From Torreya grandis (Eukaryota > Streptophyta > Pinopsida > Cupressales > Taxaceae): 64,000 nucleotides of DNA. Each line of letters begins with the position of its first letter. The stretch's first letter is position 1. Of this stretch, positions 37,218-48,845 are shown one piece after another. The position numbers and the translations under genes are program-made. Under the pieces are notes generated by a model. That model was not told where the DNA came from, did no database searches, and was given only the letters and a program-made list of their open reading frames with translations. The stretch is from NCBI GenBank assembly GCA_037957365.1, contig JARHVA010008357.1, positions 302,501 to 366,500 of the forward strand, read 5' to 3'.

Positions 37218-38048
37218 GCTATGACACATACGTTTAGGCTACTTAAAATTTGATAATTTGGTCAAAATAATCTTTAATAATTATATGAATAATATGCCTA
37301 AAATCACCAAACCTACAAACACACTTTGTAAGGCATGTTAACATGGTTAGCGAACTAAAAGAAGGTTCAAGTCTAAGGAATATTCTACTACAAGACCTTT
37401 AGAGTTAATACACACTGATATTTGTGGACCTAAAATAATTCAAAGCATTCAAGGAGATAGCTACTTCATGTTACTCATAGATGACTACACAAGAATGACT
37501 TAGGTAACATTTTTTAAAGAAATGTCAGAAGCTCTAAACAAGTTCAAGGCATTCAAGACTCTTGTTGAGACTGAAAAGAATGGTAAGATCAAGTGTCTAA
37601 TATTTGATAGAGGAGGAGGAGAGTTTCGGTCTAATGAGTTTGATGACTTATATGAGGTAGGAAATAATTCTTAACAACTAAGACATCTCAATAGAATGAG
37701 GTAGTTGAAAGAAATAATAGGACAAATAAAGAAATGGAAAGAATTATGTTAAATGAGTTTAGATTATCTAATGGATACTAGAGATAGGCAATGAGCATTG
37801 TAGTCTACATTTTGAATAGAGGATAGATAAGGACTAATGGCAATAAGTATCCTTAGGAATTGGGGAAAGGCAGACCTACTAATGTGGAACACTTTAGAGT
37901 GTTTGGAAGCAAATGTTTTGTCAAAAGAGATGAGGAAGACTTAAGTAAGTTTGATTCTAGGTCTGATGAAGGTATATTATTGGGATACTCATTACTAATC
38001 TTAGCCTATAGATGTTATAATAAAGGTTGAATAATATAGTAGAAATCA
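37218..38048 (+). pseudogene. Copia integrase of element D (C-terminal to the E insertion)
   Basis: The integrase resumes directly after element E with HIRLGYLKFDNLVK (histidines of the zinc finger). Next come the paired cysteines near 37322-37335, TDICGP with the first catalytic Asp (about 37416), FDRGGGEF with the second (GAT at 37605-37607) and VVERNNR with the catalytic Glu (about 37700). The C-terminal part has HFRVFGSKCFVKR and a CYNK block (about 37890-38025). The normally conserved W after the insertion point is TGA. Stops are present, so it is inactive. Confidence 0.88.
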
Positions 38049-38430
38049 CTAGTGGAGGGTCTTTCTTTTTAAGAGAGTGCCTAGTATCATGGATAAGCAA
38101 GAAGTAACCTTTAGTGGCATTATCTACTTGTGAGGTTGAATGCATTATAGCAACTTTATGTTTCACTCAAGTCCTATGGATGATATGGACCTTAAAATAC
38201 TACAAGGTGGAGTATGATAGTCTTAGTCTTATTTATTGTGATAAAATAAGTGTCATAAGTGTCTCAAAGAATCTTTTCATGCACTCAAGAACTAAGCACA
38301 TTCCCATCAAGTATCATTTCTTAAGAGATCAGGTAAGTGAATAATGTGTTAAAATTGAATATTTTTCTACAAAGGTAAATATTTTATACATTTTTACCAA
38401 GGCACTTCCAAAAATAATATTTGAACATCT
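38049..38430 (+). pseudogene. Copia RNase H of element D, joined to integrase after RT loss
   Basis: Begins TSGGSFFLRECLVSW (38048-38092), the start of copia RNase H. It continues ALSTCEVECI..TLCFTQVLWM, YCDKISVISVSKN (Asp of the active site), RTKHIPIKYHFLRD and a C-terminal IFTKALP near 38380-38410. The frame 38114-38344 is open. The roughly 1.5-2 kb RT that should precede it is missing, so the integrase linker passes straight into RNase H. Confidence 0.88.
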
Positions 38431-38760
38431 AAGACATGAATTGGGTGTAGTTATTGGCCCTAGTAGTCATTAAAGAAGTTAAGTGATTAGGAGGAGCTAA
38501 TCAGGTGGTTCATTAACTCCAAGATCAGGTGAGTAGCACTGATAAGGTATGTATGGAGATAGGGGAGCATGTTTTTATGTTGCTTCATAAACTCATAATA
38601 TTGTGTATTGAGTGTTTTGATTATAAGAGGTGTGATCCAAGAAGTTTTAGGCATCTCTTTATCATTTATGTCAAATGGGAAGAAAGTTTAGAATAAGGAT
38701 GAAATTGCCTATTGAGAGATGTATTTAAGAGTGGTTGTCATCAATGACAAATGGGGAGAT
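38431..38760 (+). other. 3' untranslated region and polypurine tract of element D
   Basis: Non-coding sequence ending in the purine tract AAATGGGGAGA (38749-38759), directly before the 3' LTR. Confidence 0.7.
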
Positions 38761-40440
38761 TTTTGAGTTTTTTAATTGATGTCAAAGGTGATTAAGTATA
38801 GTTGGAAGTATGTGATGTGATAATCTAGTGATAATATGCATGAAACAATGTTGTCATATTGTCATGAGAGAAAGTAAAAGAGATAATTTGAAGGCAAATA
38901 CCATCTTAGAGTTTTGTCTATAGTCTTATGTTTTCATGAAGGTATAGTTTCTAGTATTAAATTTTTCTAATTTGATCTTCCATATTAGCCTGTCCCTGAC
39001 AGACCTAATAGTGTGAATAGTGTAAAACCCAAGTAGAGATGAAAAGATATATTTGAAGGTTTGTGCATGATAGATTGATGAAAAAAAGTGTATTATAGAT
39101 TTATTTATGAATTTTAATTCATGATAATTCTTTTAGAATATTTGGAGGTCAATTTATGTAATGAAAAAGTTGATCACAAAATGGCATGTCTGGTTCTGAT
39201 AAGACTGTGTGATATAAGGTCAATAAATTGGTCTACAAGACCAATATTTGGCATTATACCATATGACTTTTATATCTAAGGATTGTATATAGATATCATA
39301 GGACCATTTACATTCATAAATATTCATTATAAGTTTCTACATAGGTGTTGGATGTCTAATCCATCATGACTGGTTATTGAGGTGAATTGGCAGTTCTAAG
39401 TAAGCAAGTTGCAGAGATGGTCTTGAGACTATATCACCTAAGTGAAAGTGTTCCAAGAATTTGGTTATGAAATTTATTTCATGTATAACATATCTACATG
39501 TTTCATTTTTCAAATTTCAATATCTTATGGGTATTTAAGATTCATTCTTTCAAGATAGACTTTTAAGGTACGCAGTCCTAATAAGGTTGTTTGTCCTAAG
39601 GGAGTTTTCATGGTATGAAAAAAAGATAAAGGTATAATAAAACATGGAAGAGGTTATTAAATTTAATTTTATAAGTGATTTAATATTTTTTTACTTTTAT
39701 AAAGAGTCATCTGGGCCTAAGAGGATCAAGTTTTGGCACTAAGAGGATAAACCTAATGCAATTAGGTCTCCATGAGGCCTAAAAGAGGATTAAGGCCTAA
39801 TTGAGTTTTTTTAGAACAAAAGGGGTTAAAATTAAATCTTAATCATGTTAATAATATTTTATAATACCTATTTTATGTCTTACATAAGAGGTTTAAGGTG
39901 TGTATCTAACCAAGTGTTGTGTGACCATGAAATTAGAATATATATAAGGTAGTTTAGGCTTATTTGAATGTATGAAATGGAAGAAAATAAAATATTACAT
40001 GGTTGAGAATAATTAGATCTTTAAATGAGACCATAATATTAGATTAGAGGTGTGGTGATAAAAATTTGTTAGGTGTTTAATTTGGTGTTGAGTCACTTAG
40101 GGAGTTGGTGCTTCCTTGCAAGTAGGTGCTTATTAAAGACTAGTCAAGTGGGTGCTTGAATTTATTGAGGTTGGTTCTCCAAGTTGAGTTGGTTATCAGT
40201 ATAATTTGATCTTTTTTTGTATAATAAAGTATTCAATTTAACTATATCACAGTGGTTTTTCTTTCCCTTGAGGTTTTCCCACTCATATATGTGTTTTCTT
40301 GTGTTAGGCTCATGTGAATGGTTTTTTTTGAATTTTTATGTCACTATATTGATTTCATGGTCCAAGGAATGTTAAATTATAATTGATTAAAAATTTTGAA
40401 ATAATGATTCACCCCCCCCACATTTATTATTCTTTGAACA
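38761..40440 (+). repeat. 3' LTR of element D (1,680 bp, internally deleted)
   Basis: Matches 25282-27807 from start to end except for a loss of about 825 bp near 38945 (5' LTR 25495-26316 missing). It begins TTTTGAG (from TGTTGAG) and ends at TTGAACA (40434-40440). Confidence 0.85.
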
Positions 40441-41480
40441 ATATTTTTAGCTCTATAATTCATATAAAAAAGTAATGCACCTACACTAACTCTTTAATAG
40501 GTTCAAGACTAGTTGATCTAAGAATTAAAAATTAATAAATGTTCAATCCAAACCATTCAAGACCTCAAATAAATTTGAAAAAATTAGGAGATTCGTTATG
40601 GTATTATGATCAAATATTATATGATGTAATGAACTTATTTGACTTTATATTTTAAAACATGGATTAATCTATTTGGTTTGTATAATAAATGCAACCATTG
40701 ATAAGTTTTTCCATTTCTCAAACTTGGTTCCTAAATAAGGTTGATGTTCAAACAACTACACTCTAGGTAGAATAAAATGAGGACTATGGGGATATGCCAA
40801 AACCTATAGCCAAAACAAATGTGAAGATGTTATTCTATGAAATATGGATGATCTCAATGATATAAATATACATATACTAGGCATGTAGTGTATGGAGTGT
40901 GTAAAAGAAGGGAATCATCAAAATGATTTACCAACATTCAAAAATCAAATTTTTGAAACCTACAAAGTAGTAGGACATGTGACATCAAAATCATCTCCAA
41001 TATTACTACACCCAACATTCATATAATTTGTACTTTAATTTCTATAAATCATAAAATCATGATGAAAAATGTCGTTATGATCTATAGGAATTCAAGTAAG
41101 ATATCACTAAGAATGTCTTCATAGTGTAAGCACAATATATTCCCCCTACAAAGTTAATAATTCCATGCCCCAATGTAGAAGGGACTAGTGTGATTCAAAT
41201 CACTTTGGTATGGATGCCACCATCACCATATTATGAGCCCCAATGTCTAGCAGGAAATCACTAAATAATCAAATATCTTGGAATCATCCATCCCCTCAAT
41301 ATCAATTGTCATAAAATACTATAATACCCAAACAATAAAATTATTAATGGGATCCAAAATTCTCCCCAACAACCATATGTATGATATGATGTGCAATATC
41401 ATCAAGGGAGGGATTATCCACAACATCAAAGGGGATTTGATGGTAAATAGTCACAAGGTTGGGATTTATATAAAATAGGG
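40441..41480 (+). pseudogene. Element C gag, continued after D, with zinc knuckle
   Basis: Resumes the gag interrupted at 25281 and matches 63105 onward, including the stretch reading NVQSKPFKTSNK-like against NAQSKTFKT in the other copy. A knuckle remnant lies at about 40940-40990 (a VVGHVTSK core against IVGHPTTK in the 63.6-kb copy). It is followed by a Pro/Gln/Tyr-rich tail (SPQQPYVQYDVQYHQG-like once stops are ignored, 41360-41420) and a motif ccaccatcaccat at 41218 shared with 63962. Stops and frameshifts throughout. Confidence 0.65.
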
Positions 41481-42890
41481 AGTAAACAGAGGAGGGTTTT
41501 GTGTTAGATATCAAGGGGAAATCATAGGCAATATGAATGATAAGATCATCAATTATTGTCTTATATTTGTGTGGAGATTATATAACCACTTCACATTAAA
41601 TAGCCCAACTAATACTCAAAGGGATATTTAATATGTTTATTCAGAGTTTTGAGACAACACCACACTGAATATTAAATAACATTAAAAAAATAAAGAAAAT
41701 AGAATCCTATGGGAAATATGAATATGATATATTCATACCACAAGGATCTTGCATTCATGTAAGTAGTTATGTGACATCAATATGTAAAGAATGTATTTCC
41801 TCCCTTAGAAATGTTGTAGGATCATAGAATTAGAATGCTCTAGTAGGATAAATATCTTGAACTAACAAAATAAAAGGGTTTGATGTATCAAGCAACTCAA
41901 GTTTTTTAGAACATAAAATAACACACTACATCATAAGGTGATGCCAATTCCATTGATGGAAATAAGTATGGAAAATTATGTGCATCATGAGGTAAGAGGG
42001 AGTAGTTACTAGATCAATTGATTTTTTAAAACATCTAATAACACTATGAAATGAATACATATCGTATAATATCACAAATATTCTAGATAACCTATTTGAG
42101 TGCACATAGAGATGTCAAAAACATATTGATAAAAAAGTTTGGTATGTGAATACTAAGAATCCTTGGATGTTGACTCTGACATGGATATGAATTGGTGGGA
42201 TATTAAGTACCAAATGATGTATTATATTTTTAAATAAAGTCAATATGATCCCTTAGTACACATGGGAAGATATTGGATGGTTTCATCTCAATTATAATCT
42301 AGTAATGATAAGTCTCATAGACTACAAGAGGTTGGAACCTATTGGTTGGCTATAGGGTGTGGAAATAAAAGTTTCTATCCAAACAGTATGAGCTCATTTA
42401 TAAGTAATTGACATGAATATTTATGAAATGCACTATCCTATATTTATTGGTAAGTGGGATTATGATAGTCATATTACCATTAATATAGTGCAAAATCAGT
42501 CAAAGGTGCACCAATGGGATAAAATTATTATTATACCCTTGAATAAAATAGAGATAAATCCATACATCCTCCCCAAATCTCTAGATTCACCGGCCTATGC
42601 TTATGGATATGATAGATGGTTCAAGGTGGGCACATAATATAAGCATAACACCTTGCAAGCTATATATTATTACTTTTACATCCATAATGGATCCTTAACA
42701 TTAGCTATAATAAAAAGGACAACTTTCATCTAGACCTATGATAAAAAAAGGCACAAGTTCAATAGTTTCAAATAGGATAATGTAAGTCACCTTATGTGCA
42801 ATCACCAATAAGGTTTGAACTATATTTCTTTTAAAAATTAGGTGTGATGAACATGGACTATTTCAAGCCAAAAAAAAAAGGTATTTTACA
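41481..42890 (+). other. Element C interior, function not identified
   Basis: Partly open plus-strand frames, the best at 42413-42637, with residues such as MHYPIFIGKWDYDSHITINI and LDSPAYAYGYDRWFKVGT that look protein-like. I cannot assign a domain. It lies between the gag with the knuckle and a second gag-like segment. Confidence 0.35.
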
Positions 42891-43260
42891 TTGGGAAACT
42901 ACAAATTCAATCAATGATGATTCAGATACCCAAATGTTGAATTGGCTAAGAGGAGTTCATGGGTGCATCACATGCAAATGGTTTATGTCATATAATACTA
43001 ACCACCTCGAAATGAATACTTGAATGAATTCATCTTTATACTAGAACATCATGTGCCTAATTAGATAAGAGGTTGATTTTAATAAACTATGTACTTAAGG
43101 GAACTATTGCAACTTGGTGGGAAGTTCGTAAGATAAATTAGTTGTAATGGGATGAGGATTTCAAATAGTTACGAGTTTGATTCCATGTACCACTTACCAT
43201 TAAGGAATAATGTTCATTGTTTTAGGAAGGTAAATTCCCATAAATGCATCCATAGGTGTG
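42891..43260 (+). pseudogene. Second gag-like segment in element C
   Basis: Residues reading DDSDTQMLNWLRGVHG (about 42915-42965) and, in another frame, YVLKGTIATWWEVRK (43084-43128) resemble the NWL...L.G.A..WW pattern of the Ty3/gypsy capsid domain. Finding it downstream of a gag that already carries a knuckle is unusual. It may mark a composite element or an undetected insertion. Confidence 0.4.
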
Positions 43261-44057
43261 TATATGTATGGTCTACATAGGGAGAAGAACCCAAATACTG
43301 GGTTCATATTTCTAGGTATACCCTGACATCACTTCGAACAACATGGTACATGCATCAAGAGCATAGAAGGGAGACTATTATTGGTCATAGGTCCAACAAG
43401 ACTTTATTAAAAAACAATTATTCAAATAGTATAACACCTTAATACATCAATCCCTTAAAAATATTAAGATATTATTATCCATGACTAAGTGGAGGATCTC
43501 AGTAGTACACAAGACTACACTTTATAAGTGGAACTAATAGAAGAATTGAGTGCATCTCTTCAAAACTACAAGGGTAATAAAGATAAATATAAATTTTTGA
43601 TTAAACATAAATAAAATATAATCATTAATAATGTATAATAGGTTGAGTCTAATGACAATGAAGAGGACTTATATTTTATGATGTTTTTTAACTTGAGTGA
43701 GATATAGAGGAGTCTCGAGCTAAAATTATAAACCAAAATAAAGATCAACAACTACAAAGTCTTAATATTTAGGATAAAAAAGGATGGATAATTTTTTTGA
43801 TTCAATTCTAAGTGACTCCAAAAAATATACTAGGATACATTAAATAAATTGGTAAGGAAATTTTGGATAGATCTAAGCCAAAATTTGCAACTTTAGGTGA
43901 CTAATGGACATAGAATGAGATTTTCGAAGTACTACAACTACTATGAGATTATCAATATGTGTTTATAATAAATTTTATAGAATTAAAATATGAATATTGT
44001 TAATTTTTTAAGATTCACATATATTTAAAGGATTTCACATTACATGTTGAAAATCTC
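43261..44057 (+). other. Element C region where protease is expected
   Basis: By order, the aspartic protease should lie here. I could not find a convincing D-S/T-G motif. The sequence is AT-rich and heavily interrupted. Confidence 0.3.
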
Positions 44058-44760
44058 CCATACAGATTAAACCCCAACATGAAACTAAAGGTAAAGGTTG
44101 AACTAGACTGAATACAAGAAGCAGGCATTATTTATCCAATGGAAAAATTAGACTAGTTTAGCCCAATTGTGGTTCAAACTAAAAATTATATATAAACCAT
44201 AGTATGTGGTGACTACCATGTGATAAATTATTCTTGCATGATTAATCCATTCCAAATACCATTCATAGATAAATTCCAAGAGTCAGTCATAAGACATGAA
44301 GTGTATTCCTTTATAGATGAGTTTGATGGCTACCCTCAAATACCAATTTTAGCAAAAGATCAAATTAAAACCATATTTTTAATGTAATGGGGATATTTTT
44401 CATACAATTTAATTCCTTTTTGATTGAATAATTCTCTTATTGTGTTCTTTAGGTTTGTGGTCACCACATTTAAAGACTTCATCTATGATTTCATGGAAGT
44501 CTATCTAGACATTTGGTTTATCTTTTATTTATTCAAACAGAACCTGTCTAAGTTATGGGTAATGTTGGAATGTTTTTTATCTTTGTGCATTGAGTTTAAC
44601 CTAAATAAGTGTTTCTCATTTACACCTTTTGGGGTTCTTTAAGGTCATATAGTATGCAATGATTGGACTTTGGCTGACCAAGCTAAAATCATAGTTATTA
44701 TGGGTATGCCACCTCCTACAAGCTCTATAGAGGTTTGATCATTATTGTTTCATATATGAT
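44058..44760 (+). pseudogene. Ty3/gypsy reverse transcriptase (element C)
   Basis: Starts PYRLNPNMKLKVKVELD, then EAGIIYPME and SPIVVQTKN, HEVYSFIDEFDGYPQI (the first catalytic Asp block), and FRFVVTTFKDFIYDFMEVYL (44451-44505). At the YxDD box the second Asp is Ile (VYLDIW, changed codon 44511-44513). It continues with LNKCFSFTPFGVL and a CNDWTLADQAKIIVI stretch ending in MPPPTSS. These match plant Ty3/gypsy RT with long polyproteins. Stops occur at Arg positions. It would copy element RNA to cDNA but cannot now. Confidence 0.88.
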
Positions 44761-44869
44761 AATAAAATAATTTCATACAAGGGTATGTAATTATATATGA
44801 TTCAATGGAGAATATACTATGCAAAGACACCAGTTTATAATGGACTAATGAGTGCCAAACAACATTTAT

Positions 44870-45195
44870 GGATCTAAATAATAGGCTAGTAACATATCCC
44901 ATATTGGTATTTATCACTATATCAAACCATTTCATATTCATGTATAATATTTAGTAACTATGGTAGGAGATATTTTATCACAACTATTAAATGGGGGATT
45001 GGACCATCCCATTCATTTCATAAGCTAAAAACTCTCAGTTATAGAATAAAATTATACAACTATAGAATGAGAAGCCCCAACAATGGTTTTCAAACTCAAT
45101 AAGTTTAGACATTACCTTTTAAAAATTCTATTTGAATTTTTTACTGATCACTAAGCTCTAAAATCTAGTAAAAAACCTAAATAATTCCAAGATAT
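44870..45195 (+). pseudogene. Ty3/gypsy RNase H (element C)
   Basis: LVTYPILVFITISNHF (about 44890-44937) is the start of the domain. It is followed by GDILSQ, DHPIHFIS and KLKTLSYRIKLYN (44970-45060), then a frameshifted FKTQ.VRHYLLKN-like block and FFTDH (about 45140-45155). This matches the gypsy RNase H order just behind RT. Confidence 0.75.
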
Positions 45196-45399
45196 CTAGG
45201 TCACTGATGTTGTTTCAATAATTCTAGTTCAGAATAATTGTGAATCTTAGGAGATAAAATGTTAGGCCAAACCATTTAAGATGAATATGAAATGGAGAGG
45301 AACCTAAATAATTCCAAGATAAATCACAAAATTCTCATTTATTTATATTCTTTGTGATTCTAAAAAACATGGAAGACAAAACAATTCTTGAACATTGAA

Positions 45400-46505
45400 T
45401 TTTTCATGCACACTATGTGGAAAGGTATAAAAATAAGTTGATCACAATAGCCATTCCATTCAGTATCCTTAATATTTTTTGTACAAAATGGGAAAATATG
45501 ATGTATTATATTAGTAAATTGTATGTTTAAATTTCAAAGGAGAATCCACTATGATGAAGATACTAAAATGTGTCTTATGGTGGCCTACTCTATTTCAATA
45601 TGTACAATGAGTAGAAAAACACTGTGACATTTTTTAACATATGGGATTTCTAAATCATAGAGATGAAATTTTTTAAACCCATGTTATCTGATCAACCATT
45701 TGAATAGTGAGGAATTTAATTTTTAGGACAAATCATTTTTCCTACAAAATATATTCATGCAACATGGATTACTATACCAAATTGGTATAAGATGCCATAA
45801 CATCAAACTGCAACACTAAGGATGCAACCAACTTATGTATGAGAATAATTTAACCATATTTAGATGTCATGTGAAGTTGGTTATCAATATAATAAAAAAA
45901 TTCATCAATAATACCATCAAGACTCTGATGGAGGAGTTTATGATATCACACCAAAAAAGCACTTCATATCACCTAGAGGCCAATGGGTAGAAATAAGCAT
46001 CAAACAAAGTCCTTGGAAATATGCTCACAAAAATATGTAATGTGTAGAGAGATGATTGGGAGGATCAAATTCCAATAATCCTATGATCATATAGGATAAA
46101 ATATAAGCATGTAACATGTTTTAGTTTATTTCAGTTGGTTTATGGATAATAAACATTTGTGCCAATGGAATACATAGTCCCTAGTTTATGAATTACAATG
46201 ATCATCCGACTAAGAGATTAGGACTCTCTTCATAAAATATTTATGGATTTAAGTCAAATATAAAAAAATCAATAAAATTCAATGATCATGGCATGATCAC
46301 AATCTGATATCCAAATAATTTTATCCATAACAAGTAATATTACTGTATGATAGTAGATTTTAAGCATTTCTAGGCAAACTATGCATCTGATGGAAAGGAC
46401 CTTATATAATGCATGTAAAATTCTAGTAAGGAACAATCGTGTTAAATGATATTTAGTGAACCATTCTTCCAATACATGTAAATGGTTGCAGGCTTAAGCC
46501 TTATT
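45400..46505 (+). pseudogene. Ty3/gypsy integrase with GPY module (element C)
   Basis: The N-terminal part has HYDEDTKMCLMVAY (about 45549-45590). The core shows TIKTLMEEFMISHQKSTSYH followed by LEANG (about 45915-45982, the catalytic Glu region), then NVLTKICN-like and DDWEDQIPIIL (about 46050-46080), KHVTCFSLFQLVYG and FVPME. The C-terminal GPY/F module is WKGPYI at 46391-46408, ending NGCRLKPYC at 46481-46507. The first catalytic Asp region (45600-45880) is poorly kept. No chromodomain is evident. Confidence 0.85.
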
Positions 46506-47565
46506 GTCAATAATCTCTATAATACTGTTGAGTAGCACCATGGAGATTAAGATTGTCTTAAACATATTATTATCTTATTTTGTTTTTAGGTTTGTATTGT
46601 ATTTGTATAGTGAGATCCATATATCATAGGAAATCAGAACCAAGTTTTAAAATCCAAAGTCACTGAGTGTGACAAGAAAGTAACCCAACACAGAATGAAT
46701 AATGTCATAAAAATTCAACATGGGGGTCATCAATTAAGTCTGAAAATGAGGTATTGACAAACAAAGTATGGAGGAAGGACAATCAAATATGTCTCAATAA
46801 TCCATTAATGAATACACACTTAGAATGTTACATCTTTCCTGAAGTGGATAGAGTGTTAGAATCAAGTGATATATAATAAAGGAAATTTGATGAGGGAAAA
46901 GATGGTACATGACATCAACAAATCCCATCATCTGAGCTCATGCATTTATACATAAAAGTGCTAACATCAAATCATAAAAAAATAGTTTTAAATTATTTTT
47001 TCAATTACAATGATGAGTAAATATATCACCACATTTAAAGTAACATTTTAGACAAATTCAAACAGGAAAAGATATATAAAGAAGGGAATGTAGAACACAA
47101 TTCCATTATACACCTTTTAAAACAAGATCCCTTTGTGATTTGTGACTAATTCCATAATTTTCACATGGATTGTTCACTATCACAAGTTTTATTTGAAGGT
47201 ACCATTCTAAGGGTACTAAAACATCAACCATATATCACTCTCAACTTTTTATTCCTTACATTGATGCATAAAAAGAAGATATAATGATAAGCCTTGCACT
47301 CAAACAAACAAGGTACCATGACCTAGACTCATTCTACTATGTTGATGCATTATAATCTAATCTACTCATCTCAAACCAACCAAAAGCAACACAACTAGGA
47401 GCCCTATCATTATAACATCACATGTGAGTAATGGATGCAGAGTGACTTATAAAACTACCAACCTTTGGCCAAATTGATGAGGTGATTATGACACTTCATA
47501 GTCAGTATAATGAAGGAACTTTTCATTTTTCATAATAAATAAATATTTTCATCAACATATACATT
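46506..47565 (+). other. Element C spacer after pol
   Basis: No motif recognised. Short partly open frames only. Confidence 0.4.
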
Positions 47566-48809
47566 ATGGCACAAGTAACAATACTACCTATTTGGTGTAA
47601 ATGTTTGGCCCCTTACAATATAAAGAACCCACCCATCTATTTAGAAACAAGGGATAAAGATATTAGGGAATATAAAGGGATCCATATAGACTTTGTAGAA
47701 TATGTTTTAGGTCCCATTATCTCTAAATTCATCACAAAGAACTTTTGGTAAACCAAAAAAAAATGTGAAGCAAATCACAAAAGTGGTCATTAGTATTTTT
47801 TATTCTATGATCTAACTCAATGAATATTTGAATTGGCCAATAAAATTGGTCTCTAAAATCATCAAAAATATTGATAAGGTCATCAATGGGAAATTGTAGG
47901 CCTTCTAGTACCAATTCTTGGTATTACTTCTCTATTTTACTTAGTGCAATTTCCTAGATATCCCCATCAATCTAGATGATGACTTCTAGTTAATGACCAC
48001 CTTTGCAACATTACTTAAACAAAAATATGGAAATATTATGACCAACTAAGTAGATTCAATGCATGGTGGGTGTAAATATAATGCCTTATCCTTTAACACC
48101 CTCATGTTCCCATAAATTTCATGTAGTATTTGAGGTAACATTTCATGGTGAATAAACTATATGATGACACCCAAATCAAATTCTATGAGTTCTCAAAGGA
48201 AATCATTTCTTCATTTATATTATTAATTACTATATTGGATGCATAGGTGGAAGTTATGAAATAGAAAGTTCTAACTGCACACTCAATACCACCACTAAAA
48301 ATGATGCCTCTAGGGGCACAACATCTATTATATAAGTAACTAGTAGCACAAACACAAGTAGAGGTGCAATAACTACCTAAAATAGAAGTATCTTCATTAC
48401 AAACTATTATAGAAAAGAGGAATACACCTATGTGAAAATCATTACCACCTCTATTAAAGAAGAATAAATGGTTTACAAAATCATGGATTTAAGACAAGAA
48501 TGTCCCACATTTTTTTTTAATACGATCCTACATATCTGGGCATTGCAGAGTAGGAAGTCTACAATTATATGATTGAGGACATAGGCATAGAGGTCTATAA
48601 GGATTAAGCAAAAGATTTTTTCTTTTATAAAGTAGTGTGCACTTGTCATGTGTGAAATAAGTTTTTGAAGATCATTTTGGTGGGCAATCTCACACCTCTC
48701 AAATTGATAATTGTGGACATATTTATAGAGAAGGAAGAACTCAAACATACAACAAATGTGGTTTTTTAAGGGGAACCAAGAATGATTTTTTAGGGGAAAA
48801 ACCAAGCCC

Positions 48810-48845
<36 letters not shown>

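Larger units (their letters stand above)
25282..40440 (+). mobile_element. Ty1/copia retrotransposon D (SIRE-like), RT deleted, nested in C
   Basis: Plus-strand copia element with LTRs at 25282-27807 and 38761-40440, a tRNA-Met primer site (27813-27831) and a purine tract (38749-38759, AAATGGGGAGA). Its interior carries gag with UBN2-like and coiled-coil parts, protease, integrase and RNase H. The long LTRs and long coiled-coil gag resemble the SIRE/Maximus lineage. No RT is present: integrase passes directly into RNase H near 38048. The 3' LTR lacks about 825 bp that the 5' LTR has. Its insertion site in C is supported by the match of both flanks to the undisturbed gag copy near 63.1 kb. Target duplication is weak (25277-25281 acagg, 40441-40445 atatt). 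Confidence 0.85.
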
